Origin: JANJTY01 sp038257155
GTDB taxonomy: Bacteria; Pseudomonadota; Gammaproteobacteria; Xanthomonadales; Xanthomonadaceae
Assembly (NCBI GenBank): GCA_038257155.1
Contig: JBBSJP010000056.1
Span: forward strand, 1-30,045
DNA length: 30,045 nucleotides
Direction of reading: 5' to 3'
Part shown: positions 1 through 9,200 of the stretch, piece by piece
How the letters are laid out: every line of letters begins with the position of its first letter
Position numbering within the stretch: the stretch's first letter is position 1
Program-made: the position numbers and the translations under genes
The notes under the pieces: model-generated
What the model was told of the DNA's origin: nothing
Database searches by the model: none
Seen by the model: the letters and a program-made list of their open reading frames with translations, nothing else

Positions 1-166
1 ATCCGATAGGCGGCCCGGCAGCAAATGACCCATCTAGGCTCGGGGACGACGGTCCCCACTTGTGAAGCCGAATATACGTTAGCGTTGATCCCCCACCCAA
101 AGAGCTTGCGCTAGAGGAGGAGTCCATATACGCCCTCCAAATCCAATGCGGCGAGGCAGGCTGTCC
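1..166. other. Intergenic sequence with one hairpin
   Basis: I see no supportable gene here. The only structure is a short GC-rich inverted repeat, with GGGGAC at 42-47, a four-base loop, and GTCCCC at 52-57. No T-run follows on either strand, so it is not a convincing intrinsic terminator. Small open frames in this stretch are the kind expected by chance at this GC content. Confidence 0.5.
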
Positions 167-236
167 GTAGGGTGGGCCTTGGCCCACCGAATGACCCGTC
201 GCGATACCTGGCTCGGCGGGTCAAGACCCGCCCTAC
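167..236. repeat. Inverted pair of GTAG-headed REP-like hairpins
   Basis: Two elements face each other. The left one has GTAG at 167-170, an 8-base arm GGTGGGCC at 171-178, a TT loop, and the arm GGCCCACC at 181-188. The right one is the same design on the minus strand: GGCGGGTC at 215-222, an AA loop, GACCCGCC at 225-232, then CTAC at 233-236. A GTAG head followed by a hairpin is the known architecture of REP sequences handled by RAYT transposases, and of SMAG elements of Stenotrophomonas. A facing pair is the typical BIME-like or mobile doublet form. No RAYT gene lies in this window. Structure is seen directly; the family name is inferred. Confidence 0.8.
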
Positions 237-350
237 GCGAGATCGGAACGTTGGGCGCTGCGAAAACCTGAGCCTTGCCAACGCAACGCCTTCCTGCAGG
301 CCCGAACGGCTGAAATGGGTCGTTCTCGGCCTGCTGGGAGCAGTGGACAG
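237..350. other. Intergenic spacer
   Basis: Nothing recognisable lies between the REP doublet and the duplicated upstream block. No coding frame here has a ribosome binding site or a family resemblance. Confidence 0.4.
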
Positions 351-728
351 GTGATCAACCCTCCCGGACGATTGATCAATTTCGGCAGGTCGAGGGGTGC
401 GATTGCGCTGGCGCGCGCGGCGTTCGAAGTGTGGCGGCGGATCAAGCACGGAGGTGGACAAGGTCAGCCCCACATGGACTGAAATGCACAACGCCGCACC
501 CTGCCAGGCTGGCCTAGGCTTTGGGTCGGGATCACACCAACACGCTAACCCCGTTGTGCACCGGGCCGCGTTTTGGAATGCAGCATGCGCCAATCAACCG
601 GGAGAAAAGAATGATCGCCAGGATCTCGATGTTCGTTGCAGGGTGCCTGCTTGCCGGCGCCCTCGCGGCGCAAGCGCCTCCCATCCGCCCGCAAGAGCCC
701 GCGATGTGGATCGAGCCCGCGTTCGGGC
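351..728 (+). repeat. Diverged copy of the upstream region and 5' end of the VIT-domain gene
   Basis: This block matches 5822-6200 almost without gaps, at roughly 80-85% identity by eye. Similarity covers about 260 bases of upstream sequence plus the first 38 or so codons of the VIT-domain gene. The closest stretch runs from the conserved ACGCTAACCCCG through the ribosome binding site and signal peptide. Similarity stops at about 728 here and 6200 in the intact locus. The copy probably arose by duplication followed by loss of the rest of the gene, or by recombination with a lost paralogue. Confidence 0.9.
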
Positions 729-733
729 GATAG
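611..733 (+). pseudogene. Truncated VIT-domain protein, signal peptide fragment only
   Basis: An ATG at 611 follows CGGGAG (600-605) with a six-base spacer. The frame encodes a 40-residue peptide that begins MIARISMFVAGCLLAG and ends at a TAG at 731-733. The intact gene at 6084 starts MIARISLFVAGCVLAG and shares the following APPIRPQEPA segment. Only the signal peptide and the first few mature residues survive; the VIT, VWA, TPR and DUF2135 parts are absent. It could still be translated and exported as a short peptide, because its start region is intact, but I treat it as a gene remnant. Confidence 0.85.
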
Positions 734-1043
734 CCCGTCGTAGCGGCGAAGCCGCCGAGCGCTGGCGCGCCTGCAAGCGCGTCGGCCGGGCCGGGTTGGG
801 GAAAGGGCCGGGTGTCCTCAGGTTCGACTCATGGACGCACCCACCGCGAGTTCGGACCCTCATCCGCCCTTCGGGCACCTTCTCCCATGGGGAGAAGGGA
901 AAAGGCTCGGCTGCAATGACTGCAATGAGTGTGCGCTTGAGACGTGCCGCCAATCAGCCGGCAGCCATCCCGTAGAGGCTGCAGCAAAGCGGACATCCAA
1001 TGAGCGATGTAGGCTATTCCGGTGATTTGTTGTATGGGCCGTC
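734..1043. other. Intergenic region carrying REP-like sequence
   Basis: No gene is supported here. A small inverted repeat, CGGGC/GCCCG, spans 724-737 right at the break of the duplicated block, followed by a GTAG at 740-743. The palindromic repeat at 878-898 is listed separately. The remainder up to the esterase start shows no clear promoter. Confidence 0.4.
855..905. repeat. Dispersed palindromic repeat
   Basis: The core is a perfect palindrome: CCTTCTCCC at 878-886, a three-base centre, and GGGAGAAGG at 890-898. It is preceded by CCCTCATCCGCCCTTCGGGC. From memory, the combination of a CTCATCCGCCCTTCGGGCACC lead and a facing CCTTCTCCC/GGGAGAAGG palindrome recurs widely between genes of xanthomonads and some betaproteobacteria. 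Only one copy is visible in this window, so the dispersed nature is prior knowledge rather than something seen here. Confidence 0.6.
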
Positions 1044-1943
1044 GTGATGAAGAACTCCGCCCGAACCAGCCGGCCGATGTTTGCCGCGTTGGGCCTCGCG
1101 CTCCTGCTGACGGCACTCGCCGGCGCGGCGCCGGCCTCCACCGAAGCGCTCGCAACGCCGCGGACCCTCGAGGTGGATGGCAAGATGCGCCGGTTCAATC
1201 TGTTTGCGCCGCCGGGCGCGCAGCGGGCGCCGCTGGTCATCACGCTGCACGGCCATGGCCAGTCGGCCAAACAAATGGAAGCGATGACGGGCTGGAACGC
1301 CGTGGCGGCCGAACATGGCGCGGTGGTGGCCTATCCCTTGTCGCGTGGCGCGCACTGGCGGATTTTTGGTGCCGACAGCCCCGACGTGGATTTCCTGCTG
1401 GCACTGATCGACCGCTTGGCGAGCGAGGGTCTGGTTGATCCCGACCGCGTGTTCGTCAACGGATACTCCGGCGGCGCGCAGATGAGCTGGCGATTCGCCT
1501 GCCAGATGCCGTCGCGGGTGGTTGCCGCCGGCTTCGTGGCCGGGGCCGCGCCGGATGGCTGCGGTCTGGGTCACAAGCCGCCGCTGATCATGTTCCACGG
1601 CGAGAAGGATCTCTCGCTGCCGTTCCGGAGCACGCGCGGCACTTTGGACATCCCCGAACTCGGCCGTGCCTGGGCGGCACGCGAAGTGTGCGAGCCGCAG
1701 GAAAGCGTCGAGGTGCTGCAGGATCCGAAGCCACGCGCCGAGGGAGTGCGCTGGCATCGCTGGTCCTGCGATGGGCAGGGGCTGGTAGAACTCTACAGCT
1801 TCAAGCGCGGCGGACATCACTGGCCCGGCCATCCGCGCAGCGTCGGCAGCTTGTCGGTGGATGCGACGGCGACGATGTGGGCCTTCTTCCAGGCGCACGC
1901 GTCATCGAATGCTTTGAGAACAGGGGTGAGGTTGGAGTATTAG
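1044..1943 (+). CDS. Secreted LpqC-type esterase (PHB depolymerase / feruloyl esterase family)
   Basis: The product is a 299-residue alpha/beta-hydrolase of the LpqC/COG3509 group, which includes secreted polyhydroxybutyrate depolymerases and feruloyl or acetyl-xylan esterases. Residues 12-32 form a signal peptide ending near AGAAPAS. HGHG at 70-72 is the oxyanion strand, and GYSGG places the nucleophile at Ser142. HGEKD gives a likely acid at Asp189, and GGHHWPG gives the catalytic His at 258/259. Several cysteines suggest disulfides after export. The frame opens with GTG at 1044 and ATG at 1047; neither has a strong ribosome binding site. The substrate is not determined: the family hydrolyses polyesters and plant-wall esters alike. 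The phaEC genes are 27 kb away, so a link to PHA turnover is only a possibility. Confidence 0.85.
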   Translation: MMKNSARTSRPMFAALGLALLLTALAGAAPASTEALATPRTLEVDGKMRRFNLFAPPGAQRAPLVITLHGHGQSAKQMEAMTGWNAVAAEHGAVVAYPLSRGAHWRIFGADSPDVDFLLALIDRLASEGLVDPDRVFVNGYSGGAQMSWRFACQMPSRVVAAGFVAGAAPDGCGLGHKPPLIMFHGEKDLSLPFRSTRGTLDIPELGRAWAAREVCEPQESVEVLQDPKPRAEGVRWHRWSCDGQGLVELYSFKRGGHHWPGHPRSVGSLSVDATATMWAFFQAHASSNALRTGVRLEY

Positions 1944-2110
1944 AACATCGGCTTTGGGTTGCGCCCCGCGCGGTCGGCGCTTGTCGGACAGTTTGAGGCT
2001 TTCGAGTTGAGCGGGCAGAGCCCTCCCAGAAGCAGAGACGGCCCAATCGACCAGCGCCATCCGAATGCGCAAGACCGCGCGCCAGCATCCATTCGTATAA
2101 GGTGCAGGCA

Positions 2111-4138
2111 ATGAACGACGCCAGGAAATCCATGGTCGAGTACCTGAAGCTATTGGGCCAGCGCAAAATGGTGCAGTGGGCGCTGGCCTACGCTGCCGGC
2201 GCCTGGGTCGCGCTGCAGGTGATTGGGCTGACGGCGAGCAGCTACGGTTGGTCGCCGGTGGTGATGCGTGTCGCCCTGGGCATTGCAGTAATCGGCTTCC
2301 TCGCAACGCTGGTATTGGCCTGGTATCACGGCGAACGCGGCGAACAGAAAACCTCGAGGACAGAACTGCTGATCCTGGCCGCGTTGCTGGTGGTAGGCGG
2401 TGGCGTGCTATGGCACTCCGAGCGTGGCGCCACGACATCGGGCACGTCCTCGCCGACTTCGTCGCAGGTCACTGCCGCGATCGCAGAGCCAGCCATCAAC
2501 CCGCGCTCGATCGCCGTGCTGCCGTTCGCCAACCTCAGTGCCGACAAGGACAATGCCTATTTCGCCGACGGCATCCAGGACGAGATCCTCACCCGGCTGT
2601 CAAAGGTCGCCGAGCTGAAAGTAATCTCGCGCACCTCGACCAGGCGCTACGCCAGTGCGCCGGAGAACTTGCCGGAGATCGCACGGGAACTGGGTGTGGC
2701 CAACATTCTCGAAGGCAGCGTACAGAAGGTTGGCAACTCCGTGCGCATCAACGTGCAGCTGATCCACGCCGCCAGCGACACCCACCTGTGGGCGGAGATC
2801 TACGACCGCGAGTTGGTCAACATCTTTGCCATCCAGAGCGAAGTCACCACGGCGATCGCCAAATCGCTGCATGCGACGCTGACCGCCAACGAGCAACGCG
2901 ATGTGGCCGCCACGCTGACGGCCAATACCGCCGCCTACGAGGCCTATCTGCGCGGACTAGCGGCCGACAGGGCTTCCGACTTTACAACCGAAACCTTCGA
3001 TCGGGCCCGCGACGCCTACCAGGAGGCGGTTCGCCTCGACCCCGATTTCGCTGAGGCCTGGCGTCGCTTGGCGCACGTTCTGAGCGAGAAGTATGCCCTT
3101 GGGACCCAAACGCCAGCGGCATTGGCCGCCATTAAGCAGGCCGTCGACCATACGGCTCGCTTGCAGCCCGGTTCGGTCAACGCCCAGCTGGCACAGGGTT
3201 ACTACCGGTATCGCGGCCTGGGCGATTATCCGGGAGCGCTGGAGGCCTTCAGTCAGGTAGCGGGGCGCGAGCCCAACAACGTCGAGGCGCTCGCCAAGAT
3301 GGCCTATGTCCAGCGCCGCTTGGGCGACATGGACGGGGCATTGCGTCAGTTGGACAAGGCAGAAGCGCTGGATCCGGGCAATGCAAAACTGGTCCTCACC
3401 CGCGGTGAAATCCTGGCGGCGATACGCCGCCACCCCGAGGCACTTGCAGCACTACACAGGTCGCTGCAGCTAAACCCGAATGACGTATGGGCCGTGGCAC
3501 TGCAGGCACAGGCCAACCAGGCACGGGGAAACCTTGCGGCTGCCGCGAAAGTGCTCGATAGCGGTCCGAGCCTTGACCGGTACACGCAGGCCGCACGGCT
3601 GCAGCAGGCCTGGCTCGGCAACGAGCCCGACCAGCACATTGAGGCGTGCAAGAACTACGGCGATTTCGTGGATGCACATCCTGATTTGTTGAAGGCGAAC
3701 AACAAACTGGGCTGCCAGTTGCAGATCGCCTACCTGCAGCGCCTTGAGGGCAGGCACGAGCTGGCAACAGCCACCTGCAAATCTGTGCTGGATGCGTTTC
3801 TCCAACCGCGCTTTGCAATCTTGCCTGCATCAGATGATCCAACGGAGTTGGGCATCCGGGGGATGGCTTACGCCTGTCTCGGAAACAAAGCGTCTGCCTT
3901 GAGCGACATGGTGCGTGCCGGGGCATTGGCGAATACTGACAAGCAGATGGCGCCGGCCACCGAGCTCAACTTGGCAAGGGCGCACCTGTGGCTCGGCGAT
4001 GCGGACGCGGCAATCGCCTTGCTCGCCCATTCGCTTTCGGTGCCCTATGGGACGACGGTGGCCTTGTTGCGACTGGATCCGTTCTGGGAACCGCTGCGGA
4101 ATGACCCGCGATTCAAGGCCTTATTGGCCGGGCCGTGA
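2111..4138 (+). CDS. Membrane-anchored TolB-like/TPR protein
   Basis: This 675-residue protein belongs to the family with a TolB/FlgO-like N-terminal domain plus TPRs, often seen behind adenylate-cyclase or CadC-like DNA-binding modules. Here neither module is present. Three hydrophobic segments (about 21-41, 50-73 and 86-102) anchor it in the inner membrane. The TolB-like domain starts with SIAVLPFANLSADKD at 133-147, followed by YFADGIQDEI and ILEGSVQK, and runs to about residue 255. TPR-type helices fill about 280-640. I chose ATG 2111 rather than the GTG at 2102 because AAGGTG at 2099-2104 lies six bases upstream. The likely role is a protein-protein scaffold in the envelope; no enzymatic residue is evident. 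A broken paralogue tail follows at once. Confidence 0.8.
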   Translation: MNDARKSMVEYLKLLGQRKMVQWALAYAAGAWVALQVIGLTASSYGWSPVVMRVALGIAVIGFLATLVLAWYHGERGEQKTSRTELLILAALLVVGGGVLWHSERGATTSGTSSPTSSQVTAAIAEPAINPRSIAVLPFANLSADKDNAYFADGIQDEILTRLSKVAELKVISRTSTRRYASAPENLPEIARELGVANILEGSVQKVGNSVRINVQLIHAASDTHLWAEIYDRELVNIFAIQSEVTTAIAKSLHATLTANEQRDVAATLTANTAAYEAYLRGLAADRASDFTTETFDRARDAYQEAVRLDPDFAEAWRRLAHVLSEKYALGTQTPAALAAIKQAVDHTARLQPGSVNAQLAQGYYRYRGLGDYPGALEAFSQVAGREPNNVEALAKMAYVQRRLGDMDGALRQLDKAEALDPGNAKLVLTRGEILAAIRRHPEALAALHRSLQLNPNDVWAVALQAQANQARGNLAAAAKVLDSGPSLDRYTQAARLQQAWLGNEPDQHIEACKNYGDFVDAHPDLLKANNKLGCQLQIAYLQRLEGRHELATATCKSVLDAFLQPRFAILPASDDPTELGIRGMAYACLGNKASALSDMVRAGALANTDKQMAPATELNLARAHLWLGDADAAIALLAHSLSVPYGTTVALLRLDPFWEPLRNDPRFKALLAGP

Positions 4139-4171
4139 CGCTGCGCATCGGCCCCGTTGTCGCCGCGCTCT

Positions 4172-4368
4172 GTCACTGCACGCGATCTGGATCCCGGCGT
4201 CCGCGCTGGCCCTGCGCGCGCCTTTGTCCTGCTCGACGACACAGAGGCTGCGCTCGCCATCCTCAAGCGCACATTTGCTGTGCCGCACGGCCGCTGCTGA
4301 GACCGGAGGCCCGCTGGGCACCGCTGCGTAGCGACGCGCGCCTCCGAGCCGTGTTGCGCGGGCGATGA
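4172..4368 (+). pseudogene. Frameshifted C-terminal remnant of a TolB/TPR paralogue
   Basis: One frame at about 4202-4297 reads RAFVLLDDTEAALAILKRTF and then AVPHGR before a stop. A second frame continues LLRPEARWAPLRSDARLRAV and LRGR, ending at TGA 4366-4368. The intact gene just upstream ends RAHLWLGDADAAIALLAHSL, then SVPYGTT, then LLRLDPFWEPLRNDPRFKAL and LAGP. The match in order, spacing and final stop shows this is the tail of a second gene of the same family, broken by a frameshift and a small deletion near 4295. The sequence has diverged well beyond the nucleotide identity expected of a recent tandem duplication. Confidence 0.75.
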
Positions 4369-4787
4369 GGTTGGCCGCCTGCGGCGAGTCCATCCAACCG
4401 AGATCGAAGGGTGGAAGCGCGTGACAAGGACGACGCGGTCGAGCGGAGAAAGCGAAAGTTGCGTTTCTTGTCGACACTGATGTCCAACGCTGCCGTTCGC
4501 CAACAGCCTTGGGGAGCAGCGGAGAGAATTCTGAACTGGCAGACCAACGGTTGCCACGAACGGGCCGTACAGGTGCTTCCGTTGACACGATGTCGCCAGG
4601 AAGTGCTCCCGATCAGAAGTAATGTGGTTCCAGTCTTGTGTCCGTCAATCTGGATCGAATGATGCTCGGCGTGCCACTGCCGGCCACTCGCCAGTCGATG
4701 CGCCGCCATGGCAGAGTGATCGATCCAACTGACTCACAACATGTGGAGGACAGTTCTCCCGAACTGAAGCCCCTCACCCGAAAGCGG
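4369..4787. other. Intergenic region without a recognised gene
   Basis: This stretch separates the broken TPR tail from the next gene. The downstream frame is open back to a GTG at 4638, but residues encoded by 4638-4787 look unstructured and lack a ribosome binding site. I therefore count them as untranslated. No hairpin terminator or clear promoter is visible. Confidence 0.4.
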
Positions 4788-5816
4788 ATGGATGACATGC
4801 CGGTGAGACCTCGCTCAATAATTCTCTTCTTGCTGGCAATGGCCATGCTCGCCGCGGCGCTGGCCTGGCACTTGCTGGGCGACAACCTTGGCTTGGGCAG
4901 TGAGCAGAACACTTCAGATCTGAATGCCGTTTCCAATAAACCGGATCTCGATCTCACGACCCTCGCTCCGGAGCGCTTGCCCGAGCACAACAAGGCCGAT
5001 TCGCCGGCCGCGACACCGACGCCGATGTGGCAGCAGCCTGTCGCAGACCAGCCACTGAACGAGATCTTCGCCGCGCTGGACGCTGAGGCGCGTCGGGGCA
5101 ATGCAGCCGCGGCGTGTCGGTTGGCGATGGAGTTGGATCGTTGTCATCAAGCATGGCCGACCGCCCGCAACATGCTCGGAGCGATGGAGGCAATGGATCG
5201 GCAGAACGCCGCAAATAACGTAAAGCTTCCGGACCGGGCCAGACATCGGGCAACGATGGAAGCCGTGTTCGAGCAGCTGGAATCCATCTGCGCCGGCAGC
5301 GAAGCTCTAGCAAGCACGAGCAAGCTTCGCTACCTGGGCATAGCCGCCGATGGAGGGAACGTTCCTTCGATGGTCAGGTATCTGGAACACGACCGACTCA
5401 GCGCGGGCGCAGTCATGGACGATCCCAGCTTGCTTACGCACTATCGCGCCCACGGCCAATCCTACTTTCTCGCTGCGCTTCGCGCGGGCGACATCGATCT
5501 GCTGTCACATTGGCGAATGGCCCTGTTGTCACCTCACGATTCAGCACTATTCCGGGTGCTGCCCGAAGAGTTCCGGAACGTCGGTCTGTTGAATGCGCTC
5601 GAGGCACAACTAAGCGCCGAGCAGCGTAAAGGCATGTTTTGGGGCATGCGAGAGCCGGGCATCGGCGAGAGCCCGACCGCCGCCGACACTGTGCGCGCGG
5701 CTGAGTTGTATCGCGCGCACTTCGCACATTCGCCACCGGGTAGCTCGACCATGCTTGGAGACTATGACGCGCACCTGCGGGATATCGCTGCGCTTGACGT
5801 AAGGAAGTGCGAGTAG
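4788..5816 (+). CDS. Unrecognised membrane-anchored helical protein
   Basis: I do not recognise this protein. Starting from ATG 4788 it has 342 residues. A single hydrophobic segment (about residues 10-30, SIILFLLAMAMLAAALAWHL) acts as an N-terminal signal anchor, so the rest should lie in the periplasm. A Ser/Pro/Asp-rich linker follows. The body is alpha-helical, with a stretch RRGNAAAACRLAMELDRC that resembles the A-x-C-R-L helices of Sel1-like repeats, then LRYLGIAADGGNVPSMVRYL, which has Sel1 spacing. ATG 4797 is equally possible, and the frame is open to GTG 4638. Its TAG stop (5814-5816) lies six bases before the duplicated upstream block of the VIT gene. Confidence 0.6.
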   Translation: MDDMPVRPRSIILFLLAMAMLAAALAWHLLGDNLGLGSEQNTSDLNAVSNKPDLDLTTLAPERLPEHNKADSPAATPTPMWQQPVADQPLNEIFAALDAEARRGNAAAACRLAMELDRCHQAWPTARNMLGAMEAMDRQNAANNVKLPDRARHRATMEAVFEQLESICAGSEALASTSKLRYLGIAADGGNVPSMVRYLEHDRLSAGAVMDDPSLLTHYRAHGQSYFLAALRAGDIDLLSHWRMALLSPHDSALFRVLPEEFRNVGLLNALEAQLSAEQRKGMFWGMREPGIGESPTAADTVRAAELYRAHFAHSPPGSSTMLGDYDAHLRDIAALDVRKCE

Positions 5817-5821
5817 GGCTG

Positions 5822-6200
5822 GTGATCATCTAGCCCGGCAGGTTGATCAATTCCAGCAGGTCGGGGGATTCGACTCCGCTGGCGCACGCAGCGTCCGAGG
5901 TGTCGCGGCGGATCGAGCACGGTGTGGGCCAAGGTCAGCCCCTCATGGGCTGAAACGCACAACTGCGCAAGCTGCAAGGCTGGCGTAGGCTTCGGGTCGG
6001 GATCGACGCCAACACGCTAACCCCGTTGTGCACCGGGCCGCGTTTCGGAATCCTGCATGCGCCAATCAACCGGGAGTGAATCAATGATCGCCAGGATCTC
6101 GCTGTTTGTTGCAGGATGCGTGCTAGCCGGCACGCTTGCGGCGCAGGCGCCGCCCATCCGCCCGCAAGAGCCCGCGATCTGGATCGAGCCCGCGCCTGGG
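5822..6200 (+). repeat. Upstream region and 5' end of the VIT gene, duplicated at 351-728
   Basis: This is the intact-locus partner of the block at 351-728. It contains the presumed promoter and leader of the VIT-domain gene. The best conserved part between the two copies is about 6010-6075, from ACGCTAACCCCGTTGTGCAC to the ribosome binding site CGGGAG. That makes it the likeliest place for a promoter. TTGTGC at 6027-6032 followed 17 bases on by AATCCT is a weak -35/-10 candidate only. Confidence 0.85.
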
Positions 6201-9200
6201 CAACAACCGATTCGCCTGGCGTCGGTCGACATCCAGATCCAGACCATCGGCTTCCTCGCGCGTACCCGCATTGAGCTCAGCTTCCATAATCCCAATTCGC
6301 GGGTAATGGAGGGCGAGTTCGTGTTTCCGCTCGGTGCGGGGCAGACCGTCTCCGGCTACGAGCTGGAGGTCGAGGGCCGCATGCGGCAAGGCGTGGTGGT
6401 GCCCAAGCAGACCGCGCGCGTGGCCTTCGAGGACATCAGTCGCCAGCAAATCGACCCGGGCCTGGCAGAACTGACTCGTGGCAACGTGTTTCGCACCCGC
6501 GTCTACCCGATTCCGGCGAATGGCAACAAGCGCATCGCACTGAGCTTCGAACAGCTGATGCCGGCTGACGGCGACAGCTATCGTTATCTGCTGCCGCTGG
6601 CATTCGCGCAGTCGGTCGAGCGTTTCTCGGTGCGCGCCGAAGCCGCACTCGGATCCGGCGCGCCACGCGACGTGTCGGCCTCGCCCGATGGACTGCTGAG
6701 CTTTGACCGCAGCGGTCAGGCCTGGATTGCCAGCATTGACCGACAGAATGTGCAGCCGCAACGGGAACTGGCATTCCGTATTCCCAAGGCCAGCAGTTCG
6801 GCGGACGTGCTGGAAGCCGCTGATCCGCTCGAGCCGGCCTGGCGCAGTGTGCTGGCGCAGGTCGACAGCGGCCGGCCGGCGAAGCTGATGGCGGTACAGA
6901 AGCCGCGCCGAATTGCGCTGTTCTTCGACGCCTCGGGCAGTGCGGCACAGCGCGATCTGGCGCGCGAGCGAGATGCATTGAAGGCCTATCTGGAAGGCCT
7001 CGGCGATGTCGAGGTCAGCCTGGTCGCCTTCCGCAATGCCGCCGAGGCGCCACGACGCATTGCGGTGCGCAAGGGCGATGCCGGCGCCCTGATCGAAGCA
7101 ATCGCCGCTTTGCCGCTAGACGGCGGCAGCAGCTACGGCGCCATTGACGCCAGCCTCGTCCCCAATGCCGACCTGATCCTGGTGCTGGGTGATGGACTGA
7201 GCAACTTCGGCGCGAGCGAGCCTGCAATCAAGGCCGGTGGGCCGCTGCTGCACGTGCTGCACGCGGCGCAGCAAGCTGACCACGCCGCCCTGACCCGACT
7301 GGCCCGACGTGGCGGCGGTCGCGTCATCGACCTGTTGCAGCTCGACGCAGACGCTGCCGCGGCAAGTCTGGCGCGCAGCGAGTGGCAGTTGCTGTCGTCC
7401 GAGACCGTGCAGGGCCGCTGTGCCGAAGTGCTGCCTGCATCGCATGCCTCGCAGGACACGCAGTTCGGCCTGAGTGCGCGTTGCGAAGGCAAGGCGATCC
7501 TGCGCCTGCGATTTGGCCAGGCCGGTGGCAACAGCGAGCTGCGTGAGCTGCGCATCGGCGAGGCAGCACCGGTTCAAGGACAGCTGGCGGAAAGTGTGCA
7601 TCGCCTGCACGCCCAGGCCCGCATCGCCGAACTCGAATCGGTTGCCACACCGGACGTGCTGGCCATCACCGAACTCGGCACGCGCTACGCCGTAGTCACG
7701 CGGCATACCTCGTTGCTGGTGCTGGATCGCATCGAGGACTACCTGCGCTACCGCATCGAACCCAAGGAGGAAGACCTTCGCACGCAGTATCGTGCGCGCC
7801 TGCCAGCCCTGCCCAAGCAGCAGCCCGATAATGGCAAGGCACAGCGCATCGAGCGACTTGCACAACTGTGGCGCGAATTCCGGACTTGGCACACCACCCG
7901 TCACGCCTGGTTGGAAACCCTGCTGCAGCCAACCGCGGATGCCGAAGCCCGCGCCTGGGGCGCCTTGACACAGGCTGGAACGGCCGAGCAGCGCAAGCGT
8001 GGTGCCATGGGGGCGCGAGAGTCCGAACAGTTGCGCGCACAGTCGCAGGCATTGGCGGCGCGCTGGGCCAAGGAGGGCGCCGAGGCTTCAGCTCGTGCGC
8101 GCTGGGAACGCGAGGCCAGCGACCTGATGCAGCGGATCGATCGACTGCGTGGCGAACGATTGAGCTTCGCGCCTGAGTCTGCAGATCCGGGAGTGACACG
8201 GGAAGGCGAGCAACTCGACCGCGTGGAAGTCAGCGGGACCTCGCTCGCCTCCGACGCCATGCGCGTGGATGCCATGCCCGCTCCGCCGCCGCCTCCTGCA
8301 TCCGCGCCCGCCGAGGTACTTGAGGCATCGCCAATGGCAATACCCGTGCCGCAGCGCAGCGCAGCGCCTGCCTCGGAGGCAAGGCGTCGCGAGCAGGTCG
8401 AAACCGACGGCGGTGGGGCGGTTTCAGAGGATGCCCCAGGCGCAACGAACACCGCCGCCGAGCCCGCACGCATCGTACTGAGCGGCTGGAATCCGGACAC
8501 GCCGTATCTCGCCGCCATCCGCGCCGCGGCCGATCCTTACCAAGCCTATCTTGCGGAACGAAAGACGCATGGAGATGCTCCGGCATTCTTCCTGGATGCC
8601 GCCGACTTCCTTCGCGATCAGGCCAAGCGCCCTGAGCTCGCTTTGCGCGTGCTGTCGAACATCGCCGAGCTTGGAGTCGAGAACACCGCATTGACCCGCG
8701 TGCTGGCCCATCGCTTGATGCAATGGGGTGAGGTCGAATTGGCTGTGGGCCAGTTCGAAGACGCGCTTGAGCAGCGCGCGGAAGAACCGCAAAGCTATCG
8801 CGACCTGGCTCTGGCGCTGGCGCGCCTGCCGAAACCCGAGAACCTGCGCGCGGTCGAGCTGCTGTGGCAGGTTGCGGCCGGCGAATGGCATGGACGTTTT
8901 CCGGAAATCGAGCTGATAGCGCTGCACGAGATCAACGACCTGCTGGCCAGCGCCGACGAGGTCACCAGGAATGCAAGTCTGACCCTGGGCATACCGGCCG
9001 AGCTGATTGAGTCACTGGCAGTGGGCCTGCGTGTGGTCATGAGCTGGGACGCCGACAACACCGATATCGACCTGTGGGTGACCGATCCGGCGGGCGAGCA
9101 GACCTACTACGGGCAGAACCGTTCGAAGAGCGGCGGCCACGTCAGCCGAGACTTCACCCAGGGCTATGGCCCCGAGGTCTACAGCATCGCGCGGCCCTTG

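Noticed and set aside
397..975. A 192-codon open frame on the plus strand, and a facing 160-codon frame at 111-593
   Set aside because: They run through the duplicated leader and the palindromic repeat, have no ribosome binding site, and have low-complexity Arg/Ala/Pro composition typical of chance frames at high GC. The matching reading in 5762-5977 reflects nucleotide duplication rather than coding constraint.
5813..5836. Possible further GTAG hairpin at the stop codon of the unrecognised gene (GGGCT/AGCCC with an 11-base loop)
   Set aside because: The stem is only five bases with a different geometry from the other elements, so I do not count it as a family member, although its TAG stop also lies inside a GTAG.
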